Shown here piece after piece: positions 43,815 through 51,668 of a DNA stretch of 64,000 bases. The DNA comes from Paracoccaceae bacterium. GTDB lineage: Bacteria; Pseudomonadota; Alphaproteobacteria; Rhodobacterales; Rhodobacteraceae. Position 1 is the first letter of the stretch, and each line of letters opens with the position of its first letter. The position numbers and the translations under genes were made by a program. A model generated the notes under the pieces. It saw only the letters and a program-made list of their open reading frames with translations, was not told the DNA's origin and made no database searches. The stretch lies in contig WKFI01000014.1 in assembly GCA_014872875.1 (NCBI GenBank), forward strand, positions 186,001-250,000, read 5' to 3'.

Positions 43815-43863
43815 CTTCATCTGGCCGAAAACATCGCAAGGGGTCTGGGGGAAGATCCCCCAG
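43815..43863 (-). repeat. Intergenic GC-hairpin repeat, copy 3, inverted next to copy 2
   Basis: On the minus strand CTGGGGG-atctt-CCCCCAG, ACCCCTTGCGATGTTTT, then GGCCAGATGAAG. The hairpin is a perfect 7-bp stem. It points toward copy 2, 14 bp away, and may act as the 3' end of the Lrp gene. Confidence 0.6.
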
Positions 43864-43904
43864 TTATCGCAACGGTCGAAGAGTTTGGAGGACAACGATC
43901 TCGG

Positions 43905-44372
43905 TCACGCCCCCAGCGGCAGCATGGTGGTCGATTTGATTTCTTCCATCGACAGCAGAGCCGTCACATTGTGCACCCGTACTTCGGAAATCAACGCCTG
44001 ATAGAACTTGTCATAGGCGCGTGCGTTTTGAACGCGGACTTTCAGAATGTAATCGATGTCCCCGGCCAGCCGGTGCGCCTCTTGAACTTCGGGGCGATCA
44101 CGCAGGGCCTTGAGGAATTTGGCCTGCCAATCCGCCTCATGCTCAGAGGTGCGGATAAGGACAAAGAAAGTAGCCTCGAAACCCAGCGCCTCGGCGTCCA
44201 GCAGAACGGTCTGCTGACCAATCACGCCTGCTTCGCGCAGTTTGCGGATTCGGTTCCAAACCGGGGTCTTGGACGAACCGACCCGCTTGGCAATTTCGTC
44301 CAGGGATTGACCAGCATCCCGTTGCAGCTCTGCCAGAATTTTCCGATCCGTGGCGTCGATCCGTACCGACAT
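43905..44372 (-). CDS. Lrp/AsnC-family transcriptional regulator
   Basis: 155 aa. Helix-turn-helix at residues 5-60 (DATDRKILAELQRDAGQSLDEIAKRVGSSKTPVWNRIRKLREAGVI) and C-terminal RAM effector domain (ATFFVLIRTSEHEADWQAKFLKALRDRPEVQEAHRLAGDIDYILKVRV). Length normal. It is divergent from the cobA-cysH operon, sharing a 147-bp gap, which suggests it controls that operon and itself. A GGAA-TAT-TTCC element at 44467-44477 in this gap could be part of its site. The effector is not evident. Confidence 0.93.
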   Translation of the reverse strand: MSVRIDATDRKILAELQRDAGQSLDEIAKRVGSSKTPVWNRIRKLREAGVIGQQTVLLDAEALGFEATFFVLIRTSEHEADWQAKFLKALRDRPEVQEAHRLAGDIDYILKVRVQNARAYDKFYQALISEVRVHNVTALLSMEEIKSTTMLPLGA

Positions 44373-44519
44373 TCCTGTTTTCTCCAGTTTTCAGGACCAA
44401 CCCATCTGATCTCCCGGCAAGTCGGAACAATCATCCTTATTTGGATCGGCGTATGGCGATTTGGAGGGAATATTTCCTATATTGCAGGTCAAGTCAAACA
44501 CCTGAATCGGAACTGAACC

Positions 44520-45335
44520 ATGACTACGACCAGAACAGCCGTCCTCGCAACCACCCCCAATCGGGTCGGTTCGTGCTGTCTGGTTCCCGGACAGGTGGCA
44601 TTTGTGGGAAGCGGTCCCGGTGACGCGGACTTGCTGACGGTCAAGGCACTGCGCGCGCTGCAAGAGGCCGACGTGATCCTGTATGACCGTCTGGTCAGCG
44701 TCGAGATCCTGTCGCTGGCCGGTCCCAAGGCCATTCTGGAAGATGTCGGCAAGGAAGGCTTTGGCCCCCAGATCAGCCAGGAAGACATCTGCGCCCGTCT
44801 GGTCGCTCATGCACAAAATGGCCTCAAGGTTGTCCGCCTGAAATCCGGTGATCCGACCGTCTTCGGGCGCCTGGACGAAGAGCTGACGGCCATTGAGGCC
44901 GCAGAGATCCGCTTTCAGATCGTGCCCGGCATCACCGCTGCTTCGGCCGCGGTGGCCAGCATCGGGCAGAGCCTGACCCAGCGCGGCCGCAACAGCTCGG
45001 TCCGGTTCCTGACCGGTCACGACATGAGAGGCTTTGCCGACCACGACTGGGCCACCCTGGCCCGCCCCGGAGAAGTTGCCGCGATCTACATGGGCAAGAA
45101 ATCCGCCCGCTTTGTACAAGGTCGCCTGATCATGCACGGCGCCGACCGTGCCACGCCTGTAACCGTGATCGAAAATGCCTCCCGCCCGGACGAACGGGTG
45201 CTGGAGACCACGATCGACCGCCTGCCCACAGATTTGGCCGAGGCCGCTTTTGACGGCCCTGCCCTCACCTTTCTGGGTCTTGCCCCGCGTGCCAGCCGGG
45301 CGACCCTGACCGATCTCAAGATGGAGCTTGCATAA
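44520..45335 (+). CDS. cobA: Uroporphyrinogen-III C-methyltransferase
   Basis: 271 aa. Makes precorrin-2, the precursor of siroheme (needed by the sulfite reductase encoded next door) and of cobalamin. SUMT blocks: VAFVGSGPGDADLLTVKALRALQEADVILYDRLVS, VRLKSGDPTVFGRLDEEL, VPGITAASAAVASIGQSLTQRG, VTVIENASRPDERV. The oxidase/chelatase part of CysG is absent, so siroheme must be finished by an enzyme outside the window. Its stop overlaps the next start by one base (TAATG). Confidence 0.93.
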   Translation: MTTTRTAVLATTPNRVGSCCLVPGQVAFVGSGPGDADLLTVKALRALQEADVILYDRLVSVEILSLAGPKAILEDVGKEGFGPQISQEDICARLVAHAQNGLKVVRLKSGDPTVFGRLDEELTAIEAAEIRFQIVPGITAASAAVASIGQSLTQRGRNSSVRFLTGHDMRGFADHDWATLARPGEVAAIYMGKKSARFVQGRLIMHGADRATPVTVIENASRPDERVLETTIDRLPTDLAEAAFDGPALTFLGLAPRASRATLTDLKMELA

Positions 45336-45643
45336 TGGCCCGCGCATTCACCCCCAAGGTCATCACCGCCAACGATCTTCTGGAAGGCGACGTGATCTAT
45401 TTCACCGCCGAAGACACCTGGAGCCGCGACCTGGCCCAAGCGGAACTGCTGACCGACGAAGCCGATGCACAGTTGCGTCTGCTGGACGCGGAAAAGCACA
45501 ACATCCGCATCGTCGGCGCCTATCTGGCCGATGCAAAAGAGGGCCCCAACGGCCCTGAACCAACCCATTTCCGCGAAGAGTTCCGCCGCACCGGCCCTTC
45601 GAACTACTTCCACGGCAAGCAGGAGGCGCAAGCCAATGTATAA
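45335..45643 (+). CDS. DUF2849-family protein of the sulfite-reduction operon
   Basis: 102 aa. Small soluble protein (MARAFTPKVITANDLLEGDVIYFTAEDTWSRDLAQAELL) with an acidic core and a conserved-looking EPTHFREEFRRTGPSNYFHG near the C terminus. It overlaps cobA by one base and the sulfite reductase gene by eight, so it is tightly co-translated. Proteins of this family occur in this position in many alphaproteobacteria; the function is unknown. A role in reductase assembly or sulfite handling is a guess from context. Confidence 0.82.
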   Translation: MARAFTPKVITANDLLEGDVIYFTAEDTWSRDLAQAELLTDEADAQLRLLDAEKHNIRIVGAYLADAKEGPNGPEPTHFREEFRRTGPSNYFHGKQEAQANV

Positions 45644-47303
45644 GTACAACGACTTCGACAGCGCCTTCCTGGCAGAACGCAACGCCCAATTCCGCGCCCA
45701 GGTCGCACGCCGCATCGACGGTTCGCTTACCGAGGACGAGTTCAAGCCCCTGCGCCTGATGAACGGCCTCTATCTGCAGCTGCACGCCTATATGCTGCGG
45801 GTTGCGATCCCTTATGGCACTCTGAATTCCAACCAGATGCGTCAGCTGGCGCTGCTGGCCGAGAAATGGGACAAGGGTTACGGCCACTTCACCACCCGTC
45901 AGAACATTCAGTACAACTGGCCGAAGCTGACGGATATTCCGGACATGCTGGACGCGCTGGCCGACGTGCAACTGCACGCGATCCAGACCTCGGGCAACAC
46001 AATCCGCAACACCACCGCCGACCATTTTGCCGGTGCCGCAGCGGATGAAATCGAAGACCCCCGCCCTGTGGCTGAACTGATCCGCCAGTGGTCCACCGAC
46101 CATCCGGAATACCAGTTCATGGGCCGCAAATTCAAAATCGCCGTTTCCGGTGGCGAGGCTGACCGCGCCGTGACCAAGGCGCATGACCTGGCCGTACGCA
46201 TCGTGCGCAACGAGGCGGGTGAAGTCGGCTATCAGATCCTGGTGGGCGGCGGCCTGGGCCGGACCCCGATGATCGGCAAGGTCATTCGCGACTTCCTGCC
46301 ACGCGAACAGCTGCTGGCTTACATCGAATCCATCGTGTCGGTCTGGAACCAGATCGGTCGCCGCGACAACAAATACAAAGCGCGGATCAAGATCACTGTG
46401 CACGAGCTTGGTCTGGAGACCATCCGCGACCTGGTTGAGGAACGCTTTGCCCGCATTCTGCCCACCTATGGCGGCGCGGATCAGGAACTGTTCGAAGAAA
46501 TCAGCGCCCATTTCACTGCGCCCGAGTTCCGCAAGGGCTCGACTGATGCCTATTGCTGGGCTTACGACGCCGATCCGGTGTTCCGTGCCTGGGCCGACAC
46601 CAACCTGAGCGCGCACCGTGATACGGACCACGCCATCGTGACCATCTCGACCAAATCGCATGGCCAGACGCCAGGCGACGCCACGGCCGAACAGATGCGC
46701 GTAATGGCGGATCTGGCCGAGGAGTTCGGATATGACGAACTACGCATCAGCCACGAGCAGAACGTGATCCTGCCGCACGTGCACAAATCCGACCTGCCTG
46801 TCATCCACGCCAAGCTGAAAGAGCACGGCCTGGCCACCGCCAATATCGGCCTGATCAGCGACATCATCGCCTGCCCCGGCATGGATTACTGCAACCTGGC
46901 CACCGCGCGTTCGATCCCTGTGGCTCAACAGATCGCGACCCGGTTCGACGAACTGAAACTGGAGCACGATATCGGCCACCTGCAGATCAAGATCTCGGGC
47001 TGCATCAACGCCTGCGGGCACCACCATGTCGGTCATATCGGCATCCTGGGTCTGGACCGTGCCGGTGTCGAAAACTACCAGATCACCCTCGGCGGCGACG
47101 CCACGGACAGCGCGGCCATCGGCACACGCACCGGTCCGGGTTTCGCCTATGACCAGATCGTGCCTGCGGTGGAACGTATCGTTTACGCCTATCTGGATCA
47201 GCGCGAGACCCCGGAAGAAACGTTTATCGAAACGTTCCGCCGGGTTGGCATGGATCCGTTCAAGGCTGCTCTGTACCCGGAAGCCCAGAAAAAGGTAGCC
47301 TGA
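45636..47303 (+). CDS. Assimilatory sulfite reductase, siroheme/4Fe-4S haemoprotein (nitrite/sulfite reductase family)
   Basis: 555 aa from the ATG at 45636-45638 (MYKYNDFDSAFLAERN). Six-electron reduction of sulfite to sulfide. Two ferredoxin-like half-domains are each followed by a siroheme-domain. Cluster ligands are Cys413 and Cys419 (ACPGMDYCN) and Cys456 and Cys460 (SGCINACGHH), the CX5C and CX3C pattern. GHFTTRQNIQ near residue 83 and the RISHEQNV stretch bind siroheme. Context (cobA before, cysH after) argues for sulfite rather than nitrite. No flavoprotein CysJ is present; electrons may come through ferredoxin and the reductase encoded at 48649. Confidence 0.93.
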   Translation: MYKYNDFDSAFLAERNAQFRAQVARRIDGSLTEDEFKPLRLMNGLYLQLHAYMLRVAIPYGTLNSNQMRQLALLAEKWDKGYGHFTTRQNIQYNWPKLTDIPDMLDALADVQLHAIQTSGNTIRNTTADHFAGAAADEIEDPRPVAELIRQWSTDHPEYQFMGRKFKIAVSGGEADRAVTKAHDLAVRIVRNEAGEVGYQILVGGGLGRTPMIGKVIRDFLPREQLLAYIESIVSVWNQIGRRDNKYKARIKITVHELGLETIRDLVEERFARILPTYGGADQELFEEISAHFTAPEFRKGSTDAYCWAYDADPVFRAWADTNLSAHRDTDHAIVTISTKSHGQTPGDATAEQMRVMADLAEEFGYDELRISHEQNVILPHVHKSDLPVIHAKLKEHGLATANIGLISDIIACPGMDYCNLATARSIPVAQQIATRFDELKLEHDIGHLQIKISGCINACGHHHVGHIGILGLDRAGVENYQITLGGDATDSAAIGTRTGPGFAYDQIVPAVERIVYAYLDQRETPEETFIETFRRVGMDPFKAALYPEAQKKVA

Positions 47304-47308
47304 GGAAG

Positions 47309-48094
47309 ATGGTTCTCATCGACCAAGCTTTGTCGGCGGACGATCCCAAGCGTCCCGCCGACCCGGTACATGCCGGCGAAGTGTCCCGAAAAGTTGCCGA
47401 ACTGAATGCGCGGTACCGCCATCATTCGGCCACTGCCGTGATGCAGGGCGCTTTGGAGGATGCAGGGCATATCGCGCTTGTGTCCTCGTTCGGAGCGGAA
47501 TCCGTGGTGCTGCTGCACATGGCCGCGGTTATCGACAAGATGACCCCGGTGCTGTTCGTGGACACCCAGATGCTGTTCACCGAAACGCTGATCTACCAGC
47601 AGGAGGTCAGCGAACGGCTGGGCCTGCGCAACGTGCAGGTCATCCGCGCCTCGGACCAGGAGATCGCAGCCAAAGACCCCTATGGCGCGCTCCGCTTCAA
47701 TGACACCGATGCCTGCTGCGCCCTGCGCAAAACGGTGCCGCTGCAGAATGCGCTGAACGGGTTCGACGGCTGGATCACCGGCCGCAAGCGGTTTCAGGCC
47801 GGCACCCGTGCCGCTCTGGAATTCTTCGAGGTCGAAGACGATACCGGCCGGATCAAGATTAACCCGCTGGCCCACTGGGCGCCCGAAGACGTGCGCGCCT
47901 ATATGGAAGAAAACAACCTGCCCCGGCATCCGCTGGTGGCCAAGGGCTATCCTTCGATCGGCTGTGCACCTTGCACGTCGCCGGTAAAGGACGGCGAAGA
48001 CCCCCGCGCCGGACGCTGGCGCGACCAGAACAAGACCGAATGCGGTATCCATTTCGTCAATGGCAAACCCGTGCGCACAGGAGCAAACCAATGA
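47309..48094 (+). CDS. cysH: Adenylylsulfate (APS) reductase, CysH family
   Basis: 261 aa. Reduces activated sulfate to sulfite with thioredoxin. Core: ALVSSFGAESVVLLHMAA, VLFVDTQMLFTETLIYQQ. Cys136-Cys137 (DACCALRK), Cys219 and Cys222 (GCAPC) form the four ligands of a [4Fe-4S] cluster, which marks an APS rather than a PAPS reductase. The catalytic Cys245 lies in KTECGIH near the end. GRKRFQAGTR binds the substrate. It starts 5 bp after the sulfite reductase stop and overlaps the next gene by 4 bp. Confidence 0.95.
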   Translation: MVLIDQALSADDPKRPADPVHAGEVSRKVAELNARYRHHSATAVMQGALEDAGHIALVSSFGAESVVLLHMAAVIDKMTPVLFVDTQMLFTETLIYQQEVSERLGLRNVQVIRASDQEIAAKDPYGALRFNDTDACCALRKTVPLQNALNGFDGWITGRKRFQAGTRAALEFFEVEDDTGRIKINPLAHWAPEDVRAYMEENNLPRHPLVAKGYPSIGCAPCTSPVKDGEDPRAGRWRDQNKTECGIHFVNGKPVRTGANQ

Positions 48095-48492
48095 CTGTAC
48101 TCGTAACCGATACGGGCTTTGGCCCGGAAACCTGGACCACCGGCTTCGAGGCCGAAAACGTGCTGAACCTGGCCTCGGATGCCGATCCAATCGAGGTTGC
48201 CAAGGCACTGGACGGGATCGAGATGATCCGCGTCAACTTCCCCAGCTTTGCCGATGGCCGCGGCTTCACCATTGCCCGCCAACTGCGCCTGCTGGGCTAT
48301 GACGGACGTCTGCGCGCCGAAGGCCACGTGATTGCCGACCAATACGCCATGGCGCGCCGCTCGGGCTTTGACGAGGTCGAGATCAGCGACGATCTGGCCA
48401 CCCGCCAGCCCGAAGACCAATGGCTCGCCCGTGCCAACTGGCAGGCCCATGATTACCAAGCCCGTGTGCGTGCCCGCGCAGCAGCCAAGTAA
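48091..48492 (+). CDS. DUF934-family protein of the sulfate-assimilation operon
   Basis: 133 aa from the ATG at 48091-48093, coupled to cysH by ATGA. The core is VNFPSFADGRGFTIARQLRLLGYDGRLRAEGHVIADQYAMARRSGFDEVEI, the DUF934 signature. In many proteobacteria this gene accompanies cysI/cysH and is listed as an accessory of sulfite reduction; its biochemical role is not known. Last gene of the operon, followed by a large hairpin. Confidence 0.88.
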   Translation: MTVLVTDTGFGPETWTTGFEAENVLNLASDADPIEVAKALDGIEMIRVNFPSFADGRGFTIARQLRLLGYDGRLRAEGHVIADQYAMARRSGFDEVEISDDLATRQPEDQWLARANWQAHDYQARVRARAAAK

Positions 48493-48531
48493 AACCCGCC
48501 ACGAACCCCAGCGGGAAAAGGAACTCCCCCC

Positions 48532-48576
48532 GTGCAGGCCCGGTAACCTTGCGTCATCAGGTTGCCGGGCTTGCAC
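48532..48576 (+). terminator. Large hairpin after the sulfate-assimilation operon
   Basis: An 18-bp stem (48532-48549 with 48559-48576) with only two G-U pairs and a 9-base loop, followed by AATTCTCCCCTTTT. It is a strong structure with a weak T tract, between DUF934 and the reductase gene. Confidence 0.6.
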
Positions 48577-48648
48577 AATTCTCCCCTTTTCCTGACCTAC
48601 ATCAAAGATTAATCAGAGGTGTCGGTTATCAGACCGACAGTGCAACCG

Positions 48649-49512
48649 ATGAACGAGATTACGCCCGTGACCGAAGCCGCAACCGACGTCCAACCCGTCA
48701 AAGCGAAACCCGCCCTGCCCGACGCACAGACCGTGACCGAGGTGCAGCATTACACCGACCGCCTGTTCCGCTTCCGCTGCACGCGCCCTGCGTCGCTGCG
48801 GTTCCGCTCGGGCGAATTCGTGATGATCGGTCTGATGGGCGATCCGGACCCCAAAACCGGCAAACAGAAACCGCTGCTGCGCGCCTATTCCATCGCATCG
48901 CCCAGCTGGGACGAGGAAATGGAGTTCTATTCGATCAAGGTCGAAGACGGCCCGCTGACCTCGAAACTGCAGCACATCAAACCCGGCGACGAAGTGATCC
49001 TGCGTCCCAAGCCCGTCGGCACCCTGGTGCATGACGCGCTAATCCCGGGCAAGCGCATCTGGTTCTTTGCCACCGGCACCGGCTTTGCTCCCTTTGCCTC
49101 GCTGCTGCGCGAACCGCAGACCTACGAGGATTACGACGAGGTCATCATCACTCACACCTGCCGTACAGTGGGCGAACTGACCTATGGTCGGGAACTGATC
49201 GAAGCGCTGAAGGAAGACGAACTGCTGAACGAAGTGATCGGCGAAGGCTTCTGGAAGAAGATCAAATACTACCCGACCACCACCCGGGAAGAGAGCCCCA
49301 AGATGGGCCGCATCACCGACCTGATCAATTCGGGCGAAGCCTACAAGGATCTCGGTGTCGAGCCGCTGAACCCCGAATTCGACCGCGCGATGATCTGCGG
49401 CAATCTGGCGTTCAATCTGGAACTCAAGGACATGCTGGAAGCGGCCGGTCTGGAAGAAGGCGCCAATTCAAAACCCGCCCAATATGTGGTGGAAAAGGCG
49501 TTTCTGGACTGA
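48649..49512 (+). CDS. fpr: Ferredoxin-NADP(+) reductase
   Basis: 287 aa from the ATG at 48649-48651 (MNEITPVTEAATDVQP); a GTG at 48619 would add ten residues. FAD domain with LLRAYSIASPSWDEEMEFYSI (the RxYS motif that holds the flavin) and GPLTSKLQHIKPGDEV. NADPH domain with FFATGTGFAPFASLLREPQTYEDYDEVIITHTCR and MICGNLAFN. C-terminal YVVEKAFLD, a family ending. The N-terminal 30 residues are an extension. Just downstream of the sulfite-reduction operon, where it could supply reduced ferredoxin; it also serves general redox balance. Confidence 0.94.
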   Translation: MNEITPVTEAATDVQPVKAKPALPDAQTVTEVQHYTDRLFRFRCTRPASLRFRSGEFVMIGLMGDPDPKTGKQKPLLRAYSIASPSWDEEMEFYSIKVEDGPLTSKLQHIKPGDEVILRPKPVGTLVHDALIPGKRIWFFATGTGFAPFASLLREPQTYEDYDEVIITHTCRTVGELTYGRELIEALKEDELLNEVIGEGFWKKIKYYPTTTREESPKMGRITDLINSGEAYKDLGVEPLNPEFDRAMICGNLAFNLELKDMLEAAGLEEGANSKPAQYVVEKAFLD

Positions 49513-49546
49513 TCCTTTCGGGCCAGATCAACCCTGTTGCAGCTCA

Positions 49547-49575
49547 AAGGCCGCGCACCTGACGTGCGCGGCCTT
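49547..49575 (+). terminator. Intrinsic terminator after fpr
   Basis: A perfect 12-bp stem AAGGCCGCGCAC/GTGCGCGGCCTT with a 5-base loop, followed by ATGTTATTATTT. It lies 34 bp past the stop. Confidence 0.85.
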
Positions 49576-49686
49576 ATGTTATTATTTAACCTTCTGATCC
49601 AGAACAATTTTCTTCTTTTCAAAACAAGTTCGATTTGAAATTCTCAAAAGGATTTCAACCATCCATTTTCGAAAGGCCCGTTTCCC

Positions 49687-51477
49687 ATGGCTGTCATCAA
49701 CGGCAACAACAATCCAAACATTCTGCTGGGCACCGAACAGGGTGACACGATGCACGCGCTAGGGGGCGATGACATCGTTTACGGCAATGGCGGAAACGAT
49801 CACATCACCGGAGGACTGGGCGATGACACCCTGTATTCCGGCGCTGGGGATGACGTGGTCAACGGTGAGGCAGGAAACGATCGGCTGGTATTTTCGGGCC
49901 CGGGTGATAACCACGGGGATGGCGGCGACGGGACCGATACGATCGAAATTGATCTAACTCATCTGGGATCAAATGTGCATGTCACGACCACTTGGAATTT
50001 CTATGTGGGCGCCTTGACCAACTATGGTTTTGTAACCTCAGATCAAAGCTCCAGCACCTACATCGACGGCTATGAGCGACTGATAATTCGTTCCGGTGCA
50101 GGTGATGACAGGCTGAACGGAACCCGCGGAAAAGACACGATTTATGGCAATGACGGAGATGATTCACTGGGTGATTCAAGGTTCGGTGGAAACGATATCT
50201 TCTACGGCGGGCGCGGTGATGACTACCTGATCGGCAACAGCCGGAACGATCGGCTGTTTGGTGGAACAGGGGACGATGTCTTCGAAGTCAGATACACAGC
50301 TGGCAACAAGGCCGCCAAATGCACTGTCGACGGGGGCAACGGTCAGGATCAGCTTAGATTGTTTTTGGGAAGTAACAAAGACCAGAACATATCCTTTGAA
50401 ACTGGCGCCAAGAACATTCTACCTGACGGCCTGACCATCGATAGAATGGAATCCCTCGGCCTGTGGACCGGCAGCGGTGATGACACGTTGTCGCTCAAAA
50501 TCACCACGTTCGGTTCCCAAGGTTGGAGCGCAGGAGCTGGAACGGACCACGCAACTCTTGATTTGTCACAGACCAAGGGACAAGCCGCGTTCAACTATGG
50601 GTACACAAGCGGATTGGGCAACTGGACTGCCGGTGGAGAACAAACCTCGATCTCGCTGCGCGACATCGAGAGCCTGACACTGATCGGAAACGACCAACAG
50701 AACAACTTGGGCGGTGGCGAGTTCGAAAACCTGATCCGGGGCGGAGGAGGCAATGACACAATATCGGGTGGACGAGCTCGGGACCAACTGTTCGGAGAGG
50801 ATGGTCGGGACGTGATCTCGGGCGCGGACGGTGATGACCTTTTGGATGGCGGTGCCGGTATGGATGGATTGTTTGCCGGGAACGGCAACGACATATTGCT
50901 TGGTGGCGCGGACAAGGATCGCCTGTACGGCGGAACCGGTGACGACCAGCTGGATGGGGGCACCGAAAACGACCGCCTACACGGCGAAGCAGGCAAGGAT
51001 CAGCTCGATGGGGGTGCTGGAAATGACCATCTGAATGGCGGTTCAGGTGACGATACGTTGCGGGGCGGTGCGGATTCAGATCGTCTCGTGGGCGCTTCTG
51101 GCAATGACACACTGGACGGCGGTACAGAGAACGACTGGCTGCGCGGCGAAGCCGGGGAGGACATACTGATCGGAGGTGCCGGGCGCGACCGATTGGTCGG
51201 CGGTATCGGTGACGATGACCTGACCGGCGGGCTGGACGGCGATTGGTTCATCTTCCGCGACAGCGACGGCACGGACCGGATCCTGGACTTCGAACTGGGC
51301 CGGGATCGCATCGACCTGCGCCGCTCCTCCTTTGAGGCAGATGATCTGATCTTCGCCCAGAAGACCGGATATGTCGAAGTGACCTTTGATGGCGACACCA
51401 GTGCTGCCGGCACTACAATCCAGGTTTTGAACGTCACGGTGGCCGAGCTGGACAATTCCGCGAATTTCCTGTTCTGA
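49687..51477 (+). CDS. RTX (haemolysin-type calcium-binding repeat) protein, first of a tandem pair
   Basis: 596 aa, acidic, no Sec signal peptide, as expected for type I secretion. Order: a first RTX block (residues 15-70), a non-RTX segment of about 60 residues, a second RTX block, a segment with TGSGDDTLSLK and GTDHATLDLSQ, and a C-terminal array of about eighteen GGxGxDxLx nonapeptides (about residues 355-520). The last 80 residues form a likely secretion signal (DRILDFELGRDRIDLRRS) ending in NFLF. Calcium would fold it outside the cell. No enzyme domain and no type I exporter genes are seen in the window. Confidence 0.88.
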   Translation: MAVINGNNNPNILLGTEQGDTMHALGGDDIVYGNGGNDHITGGLGDDTLYSGAGDDVVNGEAGNDRLVFSGPGDNHGDGGDGTDTIEIDLTHLGSNVHVTTTWNFYVGALTNYGFVTSDQSSSTYIDGYERLIIRSGAGDDRLNGTRGKDTIYGNDGDDSLGDSRFGGNDIFYGGRGDDYLIGNSRNDRLFGGTGDDVFEVRYTAGNKAAKCTVDGGNGQDQLRLFLGSNKDQNISFETGAKNILPDGLTIDRMESLGLWTGSGDDTLSLKITTFGSQGWSAGAGTDHATLDLSQTKGQAAFNYGYTSGLGNWTAGGEQTSISLRDIESLTLIGNDQQNNLGGGEFENLIRGGGGNDTISGGRARDQLFGEDGRDVISGADGDDLLDGGAGMDGLFAGNGNDILLGGADKDRLYGGTGDDQLDGGTENDRLHGEAGKDQLDGGAGNDHLNGGSGDDTLRGGADSDRLVGASGNDTLDGGTENDWLRGEAGEDILIGGAGRDRLVGGIGDDDLTGGLDGDWFIFRDSDGTDRILDFELGRDRIDLRRSSFEADDLIFAQKTGYVEVTFDGDTSAAGTTIQVLNVTVAELDNSANFLF

Positions 51478-51668
51478 GACAGTTTTTCCCCACGAGACCA
51501 GTGTGCCTTGGGCCCTGCCCCAGATCCCAAGGCCATGCCGCACTCTGCCCGGTGGGCTTCCCTTGATTGGTACCGGGAAATCACATCCCCCCAAATCGCT
51601 TGCGCCAAAGGGGGGACTGCCTGTCTAATGAAGCAAGTTTCTTTGCTTCAATTTGTCAGGGTTTCGAA

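Larger units (their letters stand above)
43509..43904. other. Intergenic region between the Lrp and LysR genes
   Basis: 396 bp with no credible gene. It carries an inverted pair of the intergenic repeat (43737-43800 and 43815-43863), listed separately, and must hold the LysR promoter near its right end of transcription (43509-43600). Confidence 0.55.

Noticed and set aside
45636-47303. Reading the siroheme protein as a nitrite reductase.
   Set aside because: The family covers both, but the operon has APS reductase, siroheme synthesis and DUF934 and no nitrate genes, so sulfite is the better assignment.
48592-48605. A possible FNR box (CTGAC-N4-ATCAA) before the ferredoxin-NADP reductase gene.
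   Set aside because: The left half matches in only three of five positions, too weak to list as a site.
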